Source: Myxococcales bacterium (GTDB lineage Bacteria; Myxococcota; Kuafuiibacteriia; Kuafuiibacteriales; Kuafuiibacteriaceae). From it: a DNA stretch of 58,221 nucleotides. Location: assembly GCA_019634385.1 (NCBI GenBank), contig JAHQVK010000023.1:1-58221 (forward strand), in the 5' to 3' direction. This document shows positions 27,681 to 35,589 of the stretch, in pieces. The notes beneath the pieces were generated by a model. It did no database searches. It was not told the DNA's origin and saw nothing but the letters and a program-made list of their open reading frames with translations. The translations under genes were made by a program, and so were the position numbers. How positions within the stretch are numbered: position 1 is the first letter of the stretch; each line of letters opens with the position of its first letter.

Positions 27681-29882
27681 ATGGTACATTTCAGCCCCAT
27701 GGCGGTAGTATCGGACTTTAAGACCGCAAAACAACGCTATGTGATGCTTATTAGCGTCCATGGGCTCATCCGAGGTAAGAACCTCGAACTGGGCCGCGAC
27801 GCTGACACCGGTGGTCAAACCAAGTACGTTGTAGAAGTCGCCAAGGTCCTCGCCGAGCACCCAGACATCGCACAAGTCGACGTGGTTACCCGACGGGTCA
27901 GCGACCGTAAGGTCGCCGGAGAATATTCCCGTCCACTAGAAGTTCTATCGCCAAAGGCCCGCATAGTACGTATTAATTGTGGTCCGGATAAATACCTCCC
28001 AAAAGAGCACCTGTGGCCTCATTTGGACGGCATGGTGGACCACTTGCTCGATTGGCTGAGAAGCGAAGGGAAGGTTCCGGATCTTATTCACGGACACTAC
28101 GCCGACGCAGGTTACGTTGCTGCCCGCATCTCCGGCTTATTGGGGGTCCCTATGGCTTTTACTGGCCATTCCCTTGGCCGAACCAAAAAGCAAAGTTTAC
28201 TCGCAGGAGGTGCTACAGAAGAGCAACTCGAACGTCGCTACCGATTGGGTCGTCGTATCGATGCGGAGGAGAGTGCGCTCGACTCAGCAACTTTTGTGGT
28301 CGCTAGCACACAGCAAGAGGTTGATGAACAATATCAACTCTACGATCAGTGTGATTCCAATCGTATGCGCGTCATTCCCCCGGGGGTGGATCTCAAACGC
28401 TTCGCCCCCCCAGCAAGGACGTCAACGTCCTCCAAGGCGGAATCCGACATTCGGCGATTTCTAAGCGCACCGGAAAAACCGATGGTCTTGGCTCTCTCCC
28501 GGCCGGATCCCAAAAAAAATATACCCCGACTCGTGGAGGCTTTTGCCACAAACAAAGCCCTCCGTCAGATGGCTAACTTGGTCATCATTGCGGGCAACCG
28601 GGACAAGATTGCGGACTTGGATCGAGGTGCTCGCGAGACCTGGTGGAAGCTTCTCGAACTCATTGACGAACATGATCTGTACGGCTCTGTCGCTTACCCT
28701 AAACATCATAGAGCTGACGATGTACCCATAATCTTCCAACTAGCCGCCCGCCATCGAGGTGTGTTTGTGAACGCGGCGTTGACTGAGCCGTTTGGGCTAA
28801 CCATTCTCGAGGCAGCGGCCAGCGGCATCCCAGTAGTAGCCACCAATGACGGGGGCCCTCGCGAGATTCTTTCTCGATGCAAAAACGGCATCCTTGTTGA
28901 TCCACTTGATGTCCCCGGCCTCGGCGAAGCCATTCTGACTACGCTCAAGGATGCTAACCAATGGCGTCGTTTACAAAAAAGTGGCGTCCGAGGCGTGGAG
29001 AAAAACTACTCCTGGCGCGCTCATGTAGACACGTACGTAAAATATGTTCATGACGCAACAAGGACCACCTCGAGCGCTCGTAAACTGGTCCAACCTCGCG
29101 GAAGACTCCTCACCGCCGACCGCATGCTCATCACCGACATCGATAACACACTGATTGGTAAAAAAGAGCCTCTACGGAAATTAATAGACCAGATCCGACG
29201 GGCCGGTTCAAAACTTGCGTTCGGAGTAGCCACTGGTCGCCGACTCGATCTCGCGCTGCAAGCTTTAGAAGAAAACCGGGTAGACCCTCCCGATTTTTTG
29301 ATTACCTCGGTGGGGACTTCTATCCACTACGGCACCGGACTCGTTGAAGACCGGGGCTGGCAATACCATATCGGCTATAGATGGCACCCGGAGCGCCTGC
29401 GTAAAATCACCGAATCCTTTGAGGCTCTGATGTGGCAGGAGAACGAGGGACAAGATACGCACAAGATCAGCTTTATTGTGAGGGAAGGTCATACCTTTGA
29501 TCCCGCGGATCTTCATGCGGTCTTACGCCGAGCTCGTCTACAGGCTCAGGTGATATTCTCCCACGGCACCTACCTTGATTTGTTACCCGTCCGAGCATCA
29601 AAAGGGCTCGCAATACGCTACCTCGCTATTCGTCTTGGCATTCCACTGGACATGGTTCTTACCGCCGGGGACTCAGGAAACGACGAGGATATGCTGCGAG
29701 GCAATACCTTGGGCGTCGTGGTCGGTAACCATGACCCAGACCTTCATCATCTCCGCGAAGAGCCTCGGATTTACTTTGCTCAAGGCACCCACGCACGGGG
29801 TATTCTTGAAGGCATTGAACACTATCGATTCCTTGATGAATCGGCATCTCGTATTCCCTTGGCATCTTCAGCTATGGGTTAG
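27681..29882 (+). CDS. Bifunctional sucrose-phosphate synthase / sucrose-phosphate phosphatase
   Basis: A 733-residue fusion. The N-terminal GT4 glycosyltransferase (about 20-460) has ISVHGLIRGKNLELGRDADTGG, typical of sucrose-phosphate synthase, and the E369-x7-E377 motif in EPFGLTILEAAASG. The C-terminal HAD-IIB domain (about 480-725) has D486-I-D488-N-T for phosphoryl transfer and GDSGND for Mg. Since the HAD motifs are intact, it may both make and dephosphorylate sucrose-6-phosphate. Sucrose could serve as a compatible solute, which is inference. An alternative start is the ATG at 27699. It converges on the TonB-like gene 17 bp away. Confidence 0.9.
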   Translation: MVHFSPMAVVSDFKTAKQRYVMLISVHGLIRGKNLELGRDADTGGQTKYVVEVAKVLAEHPDIAQVDVVTRRVSDRKVAGEYSRPLEVLSPKARIVRINCGPDKYLPKEHLWPHLDGMVDHLLDWLRSEGKVPDLIHGHYADAGYVAARISGLLGVPMAFTGHSLGRTKKQSLLAGGATEEQLERRYRLGRRIDAEESALDSATFVVASTQQEVDEQYQLYDQCDSNRMRVIPPGVDLKRFAPPARTSTSSKAESDIRRFLSAPEKPMVLALSRPDPKKNIPRLVEAFATNKALRQMANLVIIAGNRDKIADLDRGARETWWKLLELIDEHDLYGSVAYPKHHRADDVPIIFQLAARHRGVFVNAALTEPFGLTILEAAASGIPVVATNDGGPREILSRCKNGILVDPLDVPGLGEAILTTLKDANQWRRLQKSGVRGVEKNYSWRAHVDTYVKYVHDATRTTSSARKLVQPRGRLLTADRMLITDIDNTLIGKKEPLRKLIDQIRRAGSKLAFGVATGRRLDLALQALEENRVDPPDFLITSVGTSIHYGTGLVEDRGWQYHIGYRWHPERLRKITESFEALMWQENEGQDTHKISFIVREGHTFDPADLHAVLRRARLQAQVIFSHGTYLDLLPVRASKGLAIRYLAIRLGIPLDMVLTAGDSGNDEDMLRGNTLGVVVGNHDPDLHHLREEPRIYFAQGTHARGILEGIEHYRFLDESASRIPLASSAMG

Positions 29883-29899
29883 GGCGTATCAGACCCAAG

Positions 29900-31180
29900 T
29901 CATCTGAACAGATTCAACGGACCGCGCCGAGCGCGCTCCAGCGTAAAGGCGAAGTGAAAGGTCACTCGTCCATTTTCGTCAATGACCCCCTTGGGAGGAT
30001 TCGGAAATCGCTCCGCCTGCTTAAAGGCATTCACAGCAATTTCATCTACAAAATAATGCCCACATGACTGAGATATTTGAACCTCATCAACTCGACCATC
30101 ATCATCTAGTTGAACAAAGAGAACGGTTCGGAGATCTCGAGACCCATAAATATCACCAGTAGGGTCACGCCGAAAGAGTTCCCGAAGATTACGTTTCCAG
30201 TGATGCCCCACCCCATCTCGGATTCGGTAGAAGTAGGTCGCATATTTGAAAGAGTAGGTGTTGAGAAAATTGCCTTCTCCATCGGGAACATCCTTTATGT
30301 AGTCGTCCGAGGGTGTGCCCGAAATGCGCGCGATCGTTCCCAGGGTCGGCTTAAGCTCCTCTAAAGTAGGCAATCCTCGATCAACCCCGGGCACTCGCCG
30401 CCCGGCTTGACCACCCTCCGTGCTAAAAGGGATCTTCCCCCCCGCCACCCCTGGCAGGGGTGGCGGCGACGTGTTCGGAGCGGGAACTGGCAGTCGGCGG
30501 ATGTTTTGGGTACCCACATCCGGCAGCTTGATCTCGGAGCGTCGCTTACGTGAGCGCTTTGATGGTGAAGGTGATGGTGAGCGCTGATTAGAGCGGGCCC
30601 CCACTCGCTTCCTCTGGGCAGCAGACCTCCCTTGCCCGCGTTCCGCTTGCCCAGCCCGCCGTTGAGGAGCTGCACGACGGTCGGTCTTCTTCGTTGATTC
30701 CACTTGGTTCGATTGGCGAGTCTCAGACGTTTTGCGTTGCAGGGTATTTGTAATTTTTGCCAGTCGATCATCCCGCGCCCGAGCTCGAGTCTCTTTTTCA
30801 ACCGAAGAATCTTCGAGTGCAAGGAAGTCCGCTTTTTTCGGCCGCTTACGATTCTGAGATGGCACTTCCACAATCTGTCCGCGCTTTTGCTTTTCGGGCG
30901 GTTTTCTCTTCGGTTTTGGGCGTTCAACACGGGTTCTATTGGCGAATTTTCGGGCTTTCTCCAACGAAGATTCGAACACCTTGGGCGCCAAACGAACCAC
31001 CTGCACCGGGGTTTCCGCCGCTTCTGCTGTCGCACGATTATTCAACCACGCCGACAGCCATGGCCGAAGTTCGAACCCTACCAACAAGTGAGCAACAGAC
31101 GAGGCCACAAGAGCCAAGAAGAAGATCCAGTGGCCTCTTTGATATTGTCGCCTCCTCCGCATTAAACTCACTTGATTCAT
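29900..31180 (-). CDS. TonB-family C-terminal energy-transducer-like protein
   Basis: A 426-residue protein with one N-terminal membrane helix (about 19-39, WIFFLALVASSVAHLLVGF) after a basic start. A long Lys/Arg/Pro-rich periplasmic linker follows (80-250), then a C-terminal TonB-like domain (about 320-420, LFVQLDDDGRVDEVQI and VNAFKQAERFPNPP). No exbB or exbD gene is adjacent. The linker is unusually basic. It may transduce energy for an outer-membrane receptor or act in envelope stabilisation; the sequence does not decide. Confidence 0.75.
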   Translation of the reverse strand: MNQVSLMRRRRQYQRGHWIFFLALVASSVAHLLVGFELRPWLSAWLNNRATAEAAETPVQVVRLAPKVFESSLEKARKFANRTRVERPKPKRKPPEKQKRGQIVEVPSQNRKRPKKADFLALEDSSVEKETRARARDDRLAKITNTLQRKTSETRQSNQVESTKKTDRRAAPQRRAGQAERGQGRSAAQRKRVGARSNQRSPSPSPSKRSRKRRSEIKLPDVGTQNIRRLPVPAPNTSPPPLPGVAGGKIPFSTEGGQAGRRVPGVDRGLPTLEELKPTLGTIARISGTPSDDYIKDVPDGEGNFLNTYSFKYATYFYRIRDGVGHHWKRNLRELFRRDPTGDIYGSRDLRTVLFVQLDDDGRVDEVQISQSCGHYFVDEIAVNAFKQAERFPNPPKGVIDENGRVTFHFAFTLERARRGPLNLFR

Positions 31181-31473
31181 AACCGTACCGACTTCAATCA
31201 GGTTTGGGCAACCAAGCCCGACCTATGGGTCACCTTGTCCCCAAGTCTGGTAGCAAAGTGTTGACCATTCGATACAAACGACCTACGGCACGCGTCGACA
31301 ACCTTAGGCTCAAGTCCGCTAACAACCGCTGGTCTCGACCGTTGCTCAGGTAGCTATTCCTGCTCAAAAAGAGCAATATCGATCGCGAGGCTATTCGTTG
31401 GTTCGCTCTGAGAAGCGAGGCGATAACATTGACTTCAACGACATGATGGCAGCCTAGGGTTTGGAGTATCGAA
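31181..31473 (+). other. Long leader region upstream of rplC
   Basis: A 293-bp gap between the TonB-like gene and rplC. No real gene is seen; the longest frame from an ATG (31224) gives 43 basic residues and does not resemble the S10 protein that normally precedes L3. TTGGAG lies 7 bp before rplC. The region must hold the divergent promoters of both genes. Confidence 0.5.
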
Positions 31474-32157
31474 ATGAGAATGGCACTGATTGGCAAGAAG
31501 CTAGGGGTAACCCAAATTTTCAAAAATGGCGCTCGTATCCCGGTCACCGTGGTCGAGCTGGGCCCTAATACCATCATCCAGAAAAAAACTCGTGAAGGCA
31601 AAGATGGCTACGATGCCATTCAGCTTGGTTTTGATGAAAAACCCCACAAAAAAGTAGGCAAAGCCATGAAGGGTCATTTCCAGCGGGCGGATGTCAAACC
31701 GGTTCGGTTCATCCGTGAAGTTCGCTGCACAGCAGAGAAAGTGACCGAATTTGAGGTCGGTCAACAGGTCTCCTGTGACCTTTTTCAGGTAGGCGAACTG
31801 GTTGACGTCACCGGTACTTCCAAAGGCAAAGGCTTTCAGGGGGTCATGCGCCGTCACAACATGAAAGGCGCCAAACAAAAGACCCACGGAACTCACGAAC
31901 AATTCCGTCATGTGGGCTCGATCGGTTGCCGTACTACCCCCGGGGAAGTAGACAAAGGTAAGCGCTTACCTGGTCAGATGGGTAACACAACGAGTACTAC
32001 TCAGAACGTCCAAATTGTAGGCGTCGACACCGAGAACAATCGCGTTCTTATTCGCGGTTCGGTGCCCGGAGCTCGAAATGGCTACGTTATTGTCAAACAA
32101 TCGATGAAGAAACTCGGGCGGATCAAAACCATTGGCATTGAGGGTGCCAGCTCTTAG
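31474..32157 (+). CDS. rplC: 50S ribosomal protein L3
   Basis: A 227-residue L3, an early-assembly protein near the peptidyl-transferase centre. Family signatures are MALIGKKLGVTQIF, VTGTSKGKGFQGVMRRHNMKGAKQKTHGTHEQFRHVGSIG, PGEVDKGKRLPGQMGN and the C-terminal RGSVPGARNGYVIV. The usual neighbours rpsJ upstream and rplD, rplW downstream are missing; rlmE follows instead. The start at 31474 has a ribosome-binding site; an in-frame ATG at 31480 is an alternative. Confidence 0.95.
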   Translation: MRMALIGKKLGVTQIFKNGARIPVTVVELGPNTIIQKKTREGKDGYDAIQLGFDEKPHKKVGKAMKGHFQRADVKPVRFIREVRCTAEKVTEFEVGQQVSCDLFQVGELVDVTGTSKGKGFQGVMRRHNMKGAKQKTHGTHEQFRHVGSIGCRTTPGEVDKGKRLPGQMGNTTSTTQNVQIVGVDTENNRVLIRGSVPGARNGYVIVKQSMKKLGRIKTIGIEGASS

Positions 32158-32219
32158 CTGCGTCTCACATTACTCAGGCCTGTCGTTCAGAATAAGCGCC
32201 TAGATTGCTGAGCATTACG

Positions 32220-32879
32220 GTGTCTCGTTCATCCAGGTACCAACATAAGGATCGCTTTTTCCAGCTTGCCAAGCAGAGCAAATTCGTTGCCCGCTCGGTG
32301 TTTAAGCTAGACGAACTCAACCAAAAGTTTCGACTCATTGGGAAAAACCAGATTGTCGTAGATCTAGGGTGCGCACCTGGTTCTTGGCTACAATATCTCG
32401 CAGAGCATGTAGGCAGGAAAGGATTGGTACTGGGATATGATGTTGCCCCCGTTGAACTGAGCCTTGGTCCTAAGGTCCAGACTCACATTGTTGACGTGAC
32501 AGAACTAAGCCCAGAACGTGTGCGCGAAGACCTCCAGTCGCTTCGTCAGCAAGCCGCCCCGCACACCCCCCCAAATGCACCTCCCCCTCCAGTGGATGCG
32601 TTACTTTCCGATATGGCACCGAAACTGAGCGGGATCAGGGATGCAGACCAAGCGAAATCGGTGGCGCTGGTGGAGTTTGCCCTGCAACTGAGTCGGACGC
32701 TTATTCGTCCGGGCCAGGGAGTCTTCGTTGCTAAATTTTTTCAAGGGCGAGACAGCGATCAGTTAGTAGCAGAAGTGAAGCGCTTCTACTCTGACGTGAA
32801 GCTTCTCAAACCGGAAGCCACCCGAGAAGGAAGTCGCGAAGTATTTGTCCTGGGGCGCCGCCTTCGACCATCAAAGTAG
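32220..32879 (+). CDS. rlmE: 23S rRNA 2'-O-methyltransferase RlmE (FtsJ)
   Basis: A 219-residue SAM-dependent enzyme that methylates U2552 (E. coli numbering) late in large-subunit assembly. The N-terminus DRFFQLAKQSKFVARSVFKLDELNQKF and the SAM motif VVDLGCAPGSWLQYL are typical. Catalytic residues of the KDKE set are visible in RSVFKL, LLSDMAPKLSG, VAKFFQG and SREVF. A GTG start at 32220 is preferred over a TTG at 32205. It lies 62 bp after rplC, so a large-subunit protein and a large-subunit modification enzyme are probably co-transcribed. Confidence 0.93.
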   Translation: MSRSSRYQHKDRFFQLAKQSKFVARSVFKLDELNQKFRLIGKNQIVVDLGCAPGSWLQYLAEHVGRKGLVLGYDVAPVELSLGPKVQTHIVDVTELSPERVREDLQSLRQQAAPHTPPNAPPPPVDALLSDMAPKLSGIRDADQAKSVALVEFALQLSRTLIRPGQGVFVAKFFQGRDSDQLVAEVKRFYSDVKLLKPEATREGSREVFVLGRRLRPSK

Positions 32880-32892
32880 GGGAGATGTATTA

Positions 32893-33786
32893 ATGGACGA
32901 TCTACTATTGCGCGGAAGCACCGGCAAAACTCATATTGAACTCGCCGTTTTTACAAGCACCCAGCTCGTAAAAGACGCGGCACAAGCCCATGATCTTACT
33001 GGCACATCAGCTATTGCCCTCGGTCGGCTACTCACCGCCACTGCTTTGGTCGGGATCTCGGGACACCGACCCGGAGTAACAAGCATTCAAATCCTCTCTC
33101 AAAGCCGTATTCAGCAAATTTTTGCAGACGTTACCGAGCATGGTTGGTTGAGAGGCTACGTCAAGAACCGTACATTGTCACATCCTCTGTTCCTAAACGA
33201 AGATCTTGAGGGTCGCCGAACCATTGGCCCCGCCGTCATACCCGGTCAAGTCAGCGTAGTTCGAATGGGTGACAAAGGAGAGTATATCCAAAGTGCTACC
33301 CCTCTTTATAACGGAGAGGTGGATATCGATGTGGACCACTTTCTCAACCAATCGGATCAAGTAGCCTCTGTTGTACGGTGCGATACTTTCTTAGACAGAC
33401 AACAAGGAATAGTTGCCGCAGGCGGGCTACTTATCCGCGCTCTGCCTGACAGCCGACTGGAAGACATCACTGAACTACGTGAGAAGATAGATGGTGGCCT
33501 CCTAAGCCAACTTCTCAGAGAGAGAAAATCGGCCACAGAGATTTTTGAAAAACTTTTTCCAGGCGCAAAAGAGACTGACCCTAGAGTTGTACCTATTTGG
33601 AGATGTCGATGCTCAAAAAGCAAGGTAACAAGTACTCTTCGTATGCTGGATGTCATGGAGTTAGCAGACATGGTCGCCAAAGACCAACCGGTCGAAGTAC
33701 GCTGTGAACTATGTAACACCAATCATATAGTTAGTACTTCCGAACTGGAGATATTAATGAAATCAAAGACTTCAGCTCAATCTTAA
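32893..33786 (+). CDS. hslO: Redox-regulated chaperone Hsp33
   Basis: A 297-residue holdase activated by oxidative unfolding. The C-terminal zinc switch is intact: CRC near residues 239-241 and CELC about 30 residues later, the CxC-x(27-32)-CxxC pattern. The N-terminal domain has the typical LGRLLTATALVG block. The start at 32893 follows GGGGAG; the gene begins 13 bp after rlmE. It is convergent with nuoD. Confidence 0.93.
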   Translation: MDDLLLRGSTGKTHIELAVFTSTQLVKDAAQAHDLTGTSAIALGRLLTATALVGISGHRPGVTSIQILSQSRIQQIFADVTEHGWLRGYVKNRTLSHPLFLNEDLEGRRTIGPAVIPGQVSVVRMGDKGEYIQSATPLYNGEVDIDVDHFLNQSDQVASVVRCDTFLDRQQGIVAAGGLLIRALPDSRLEDITELREKIDGGLLSQLLRERKSATEIFEKLFPGAKETDPRVVPIWRCRCSKSKVTSTLRMLDVMELADMVAKDQPVEVRCELCNTNHIVSTSELEILMKSKTSAQS

Positions 33787-33798
33787 CCGGTCGATTAT

Positions 33799-35103
33799 TC
33801 AGCGATCACATTCACCAGAAATGATATTCAGCGACTCGAAAATCGACGCCACGTTAGTCAATGTTTGACCACGAAGTAGCTGAGTGAGTGAACTAGCTAT
33901 AGCGAAACATGGTGCGCGGACATGCAGCTTCCACGGCTTACCACCGCCGGTAGACAACACATAGAATCCTAATTCCCCATTGGCCCCCTCCTGGTAAGCA
34001 TAGGCTTCGCCCGAAGGAACTTGAATTCCATCAACAACAATTTTAAAGTGGTTGATCATCTCCCCTAGGCCCTTGGGTATACCGTGGGCTTTTACTCTGG
34101 GTAAGCGCAACCGAAAATCATCAACTATCAGCTTCGGCTCTGTATCTTTGACCTGGTGTAAACACTGCTCTATGATCCTTCGCGACTGTCGGATTTCTTC
34201 CAAGCGAATAAGGTAACGATCATAGTTGTCACCATTTGTTCCGACAGGAATATCAAAACTAATGCGATCATAAACATCATAAGGAGCAGTACGACGAACA
34301 TCATATGGGACACCAGTGCTCCGAAGACATGGACCGGTCCAACCCCAAGAGATAGCGTCCGTTGAGGGCATCACCCCGATGCCCACCATACGCTGGAGAA
34401 AAAAGCGGTTGGAATTTAGCATTTTCTCAATTCCTCGGATAGTATCCTCCATTTGAGTAAAACGGGCGGACATATGCTCTTCGAATCCGGCCGGCAAGTC
34501 ATAGTTCACACCGCCAACACGAGCATACCCAACCGTGAGTCGAGCACCCGCCAATTCCTCAGCTGCACCCCAAAATAACTCTCGCGCCTGAACGAGGTGC
34601 TGGACCTGGCTACTCGAACCAATCACCATCAAACAGCTGGTTAGACAACTAAGGTGGTCTGTTATTCTTGATATTTCAGCAGCAATAGTCCGGCAATACT
34701 TGGCACGTTCAGGAATTTCGACATCACAGAGTTTCTCAACGGCTGATGCATAGCTGAAATTATTAATAAAAGGGGACGCAAAATTTAGCCGGTCCGTATA
34801 CGGGAAGATCATCGTCCAGGTGGACGCCTCAAAACTCTTTTCGACACCCCGGTGGGTAAAGCCCGCTTGAACATCAACCTGTTCAATACGGTCATTCTCA
34901 ACCAACACTCGCAGTCGAATAGCTCCATGGCCATTTGTAGCTGGATGGGATGGTGCCATGTCGAGCACGACTTGCTGAGAGTCTTCTTTAGGCTTAAGCA
35001 CCGGCCCCAGCATCTGTATGCTGGGCGAAGCCCCTCCCGTCGCTAACCGTACGCAGCGATCGAGCCGACGTCGGTATCTGCGCCCCTCCCAAGTACTATC
35101 CAT
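33799..35103 (-). CDS. nuoD: NADH-quinone oxidoreductase subunit D (49 kDa type)
   Basis: A 434-residue peripheral subunit of complex I forming part of the quinone pocket. Motifs include SHPATNGHGAIRL, FTHRGVEKSFE, PYTDRLNFASP, AEISRITDHLSCL and the C-terminal SLNIISGECDR, which match NuoD. The common PATHG motif reads PATNG here, so the conserved quinone-site His is replaced by Asn. No other nuo gene is adjacent. The start at 35103 is preferred because AGGA lies just upstream; it overlaps ybeY by 8 bp. Confidence 0.9.
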   Translation of the reverse strand: MDSTWEGRRYRRRLDRCVRLATGGASPSIQMLGPVLKPKEDSQQVVLDMAPSHPATNGHGAIRLRVLVENDRIEQVDVQAGFTHRGVEKSFEASTWTMIFPYTDRLNFASPFINNFSYASAVEKLCDVEIPERAKYCRTIAAEISRITDHLSCLTSCLMVIGSSSQVQHLVQARELFWGAAEELAGARLTVGYARVGGVNYDLPAGFEEHMSARFTQMEDTIRGIEKMLNSNRFFLQRMVGIGVMPSTDAISWGWTGPCLRSTGVPYDVRRTAPYDVYDRISFDIPVGTNGDNYDRYLIRLEEIRQSRRIIEQCLHQVKDTEPKLIVDDFRLRLPRVKAHGIPKGLGEMINHFKIVVDGIQVPSGEAYAYQEGANGELGFYVLSTGGGKPWKLHVRAPCFAIASSLTQLLRGQTLTNVASIFESLNIISGECDR

Positions 35104-35584
35104 TATCTGTCCTATGTCGTTCACCGCGCACCTGAGCCAACGCCCGTCGGATGGTCCGGGTTCGGTTCCGCATCTGCCGTGCCTCTTCAGGCTCAGCATG
35201 ATCATAACCTAAGAGGTGGAGGGTGCCATGAACCGCGAGAAGCTCAAGCTCTGCATCAAGAGTTACTTTCCGGGAGATAGCCTGTTTCTTTGCGTACTCG
35301 ACGCTAATGACAACATCCCCAAGACTTGTGTCCTGGGGGCCGACATCTCCCTCATCCAGAGCAAAAGCAAGCACGTCCGTCGGTTGATCCACACCCCGAA
35401 ACTCGTGGTTTAGCTGATGAATCTCCTCGTTATCAGTCAGAAGTACAGACACTTCCCGGCCAGATATTTTTTCGAGCTCCAGAGTCTTTTCCACCGCTTT
35501 TTGCACCCATCGAGCACTTCCACCGCTCGCACCATCTTTTCGGCGGCGCAAAAGCTCCACTATGCATCGATCGTCAGGCATCAT
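35096..35584 (-). CDS. ybeY: Endoribonuclease / rRNA maturation factor YbeY
   Basis: A 162-residue metal-dependent RNase for 16S rRNA 3' maturation and ribosome quality control. The zinc motif HGTLHLLGYDH (H-x3-H-x5-H) is complete, and VLLTDNEEIHQLNHEFRGVDQPTDVLAFAL is the family N-terminal block. It starts 5 bp after the PgpH-like gene and overlaps nuoD by 8 bp. The pairing of ybeY with a 7TM-HD gene is common in bacteria. Confidence 0.93.
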   Translation of the reverse strand: MMPDDRCIVELLRRRKDGASGGSARWVQKAVEKTLELEKISGREVSVLLTDNEEIHQLNHEFRGVDQPTDVLAFALDEGDVGPQDTSLGDVVISVEYAKKQAISRKVTLDAELELLAVHGTLHLLGYDHAEPEEARQMRNRTRTIRRALAQVRGERHRTDNG

Positions 35585-35589
35585 TTTTC

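Noticed and set aside
31224-31355. 43-residue basic frame in the rplC leader
   Set aside because: It does not resemble S10 or a known leader peptide and has no ribosome-binding site.
33799-35205. Longer start for nuoD at 35205
   Set aside because: The extra 34 residues overlap ybeY coding sequence and are not NuoD-like; AGGA precedes the ATG at 35103.
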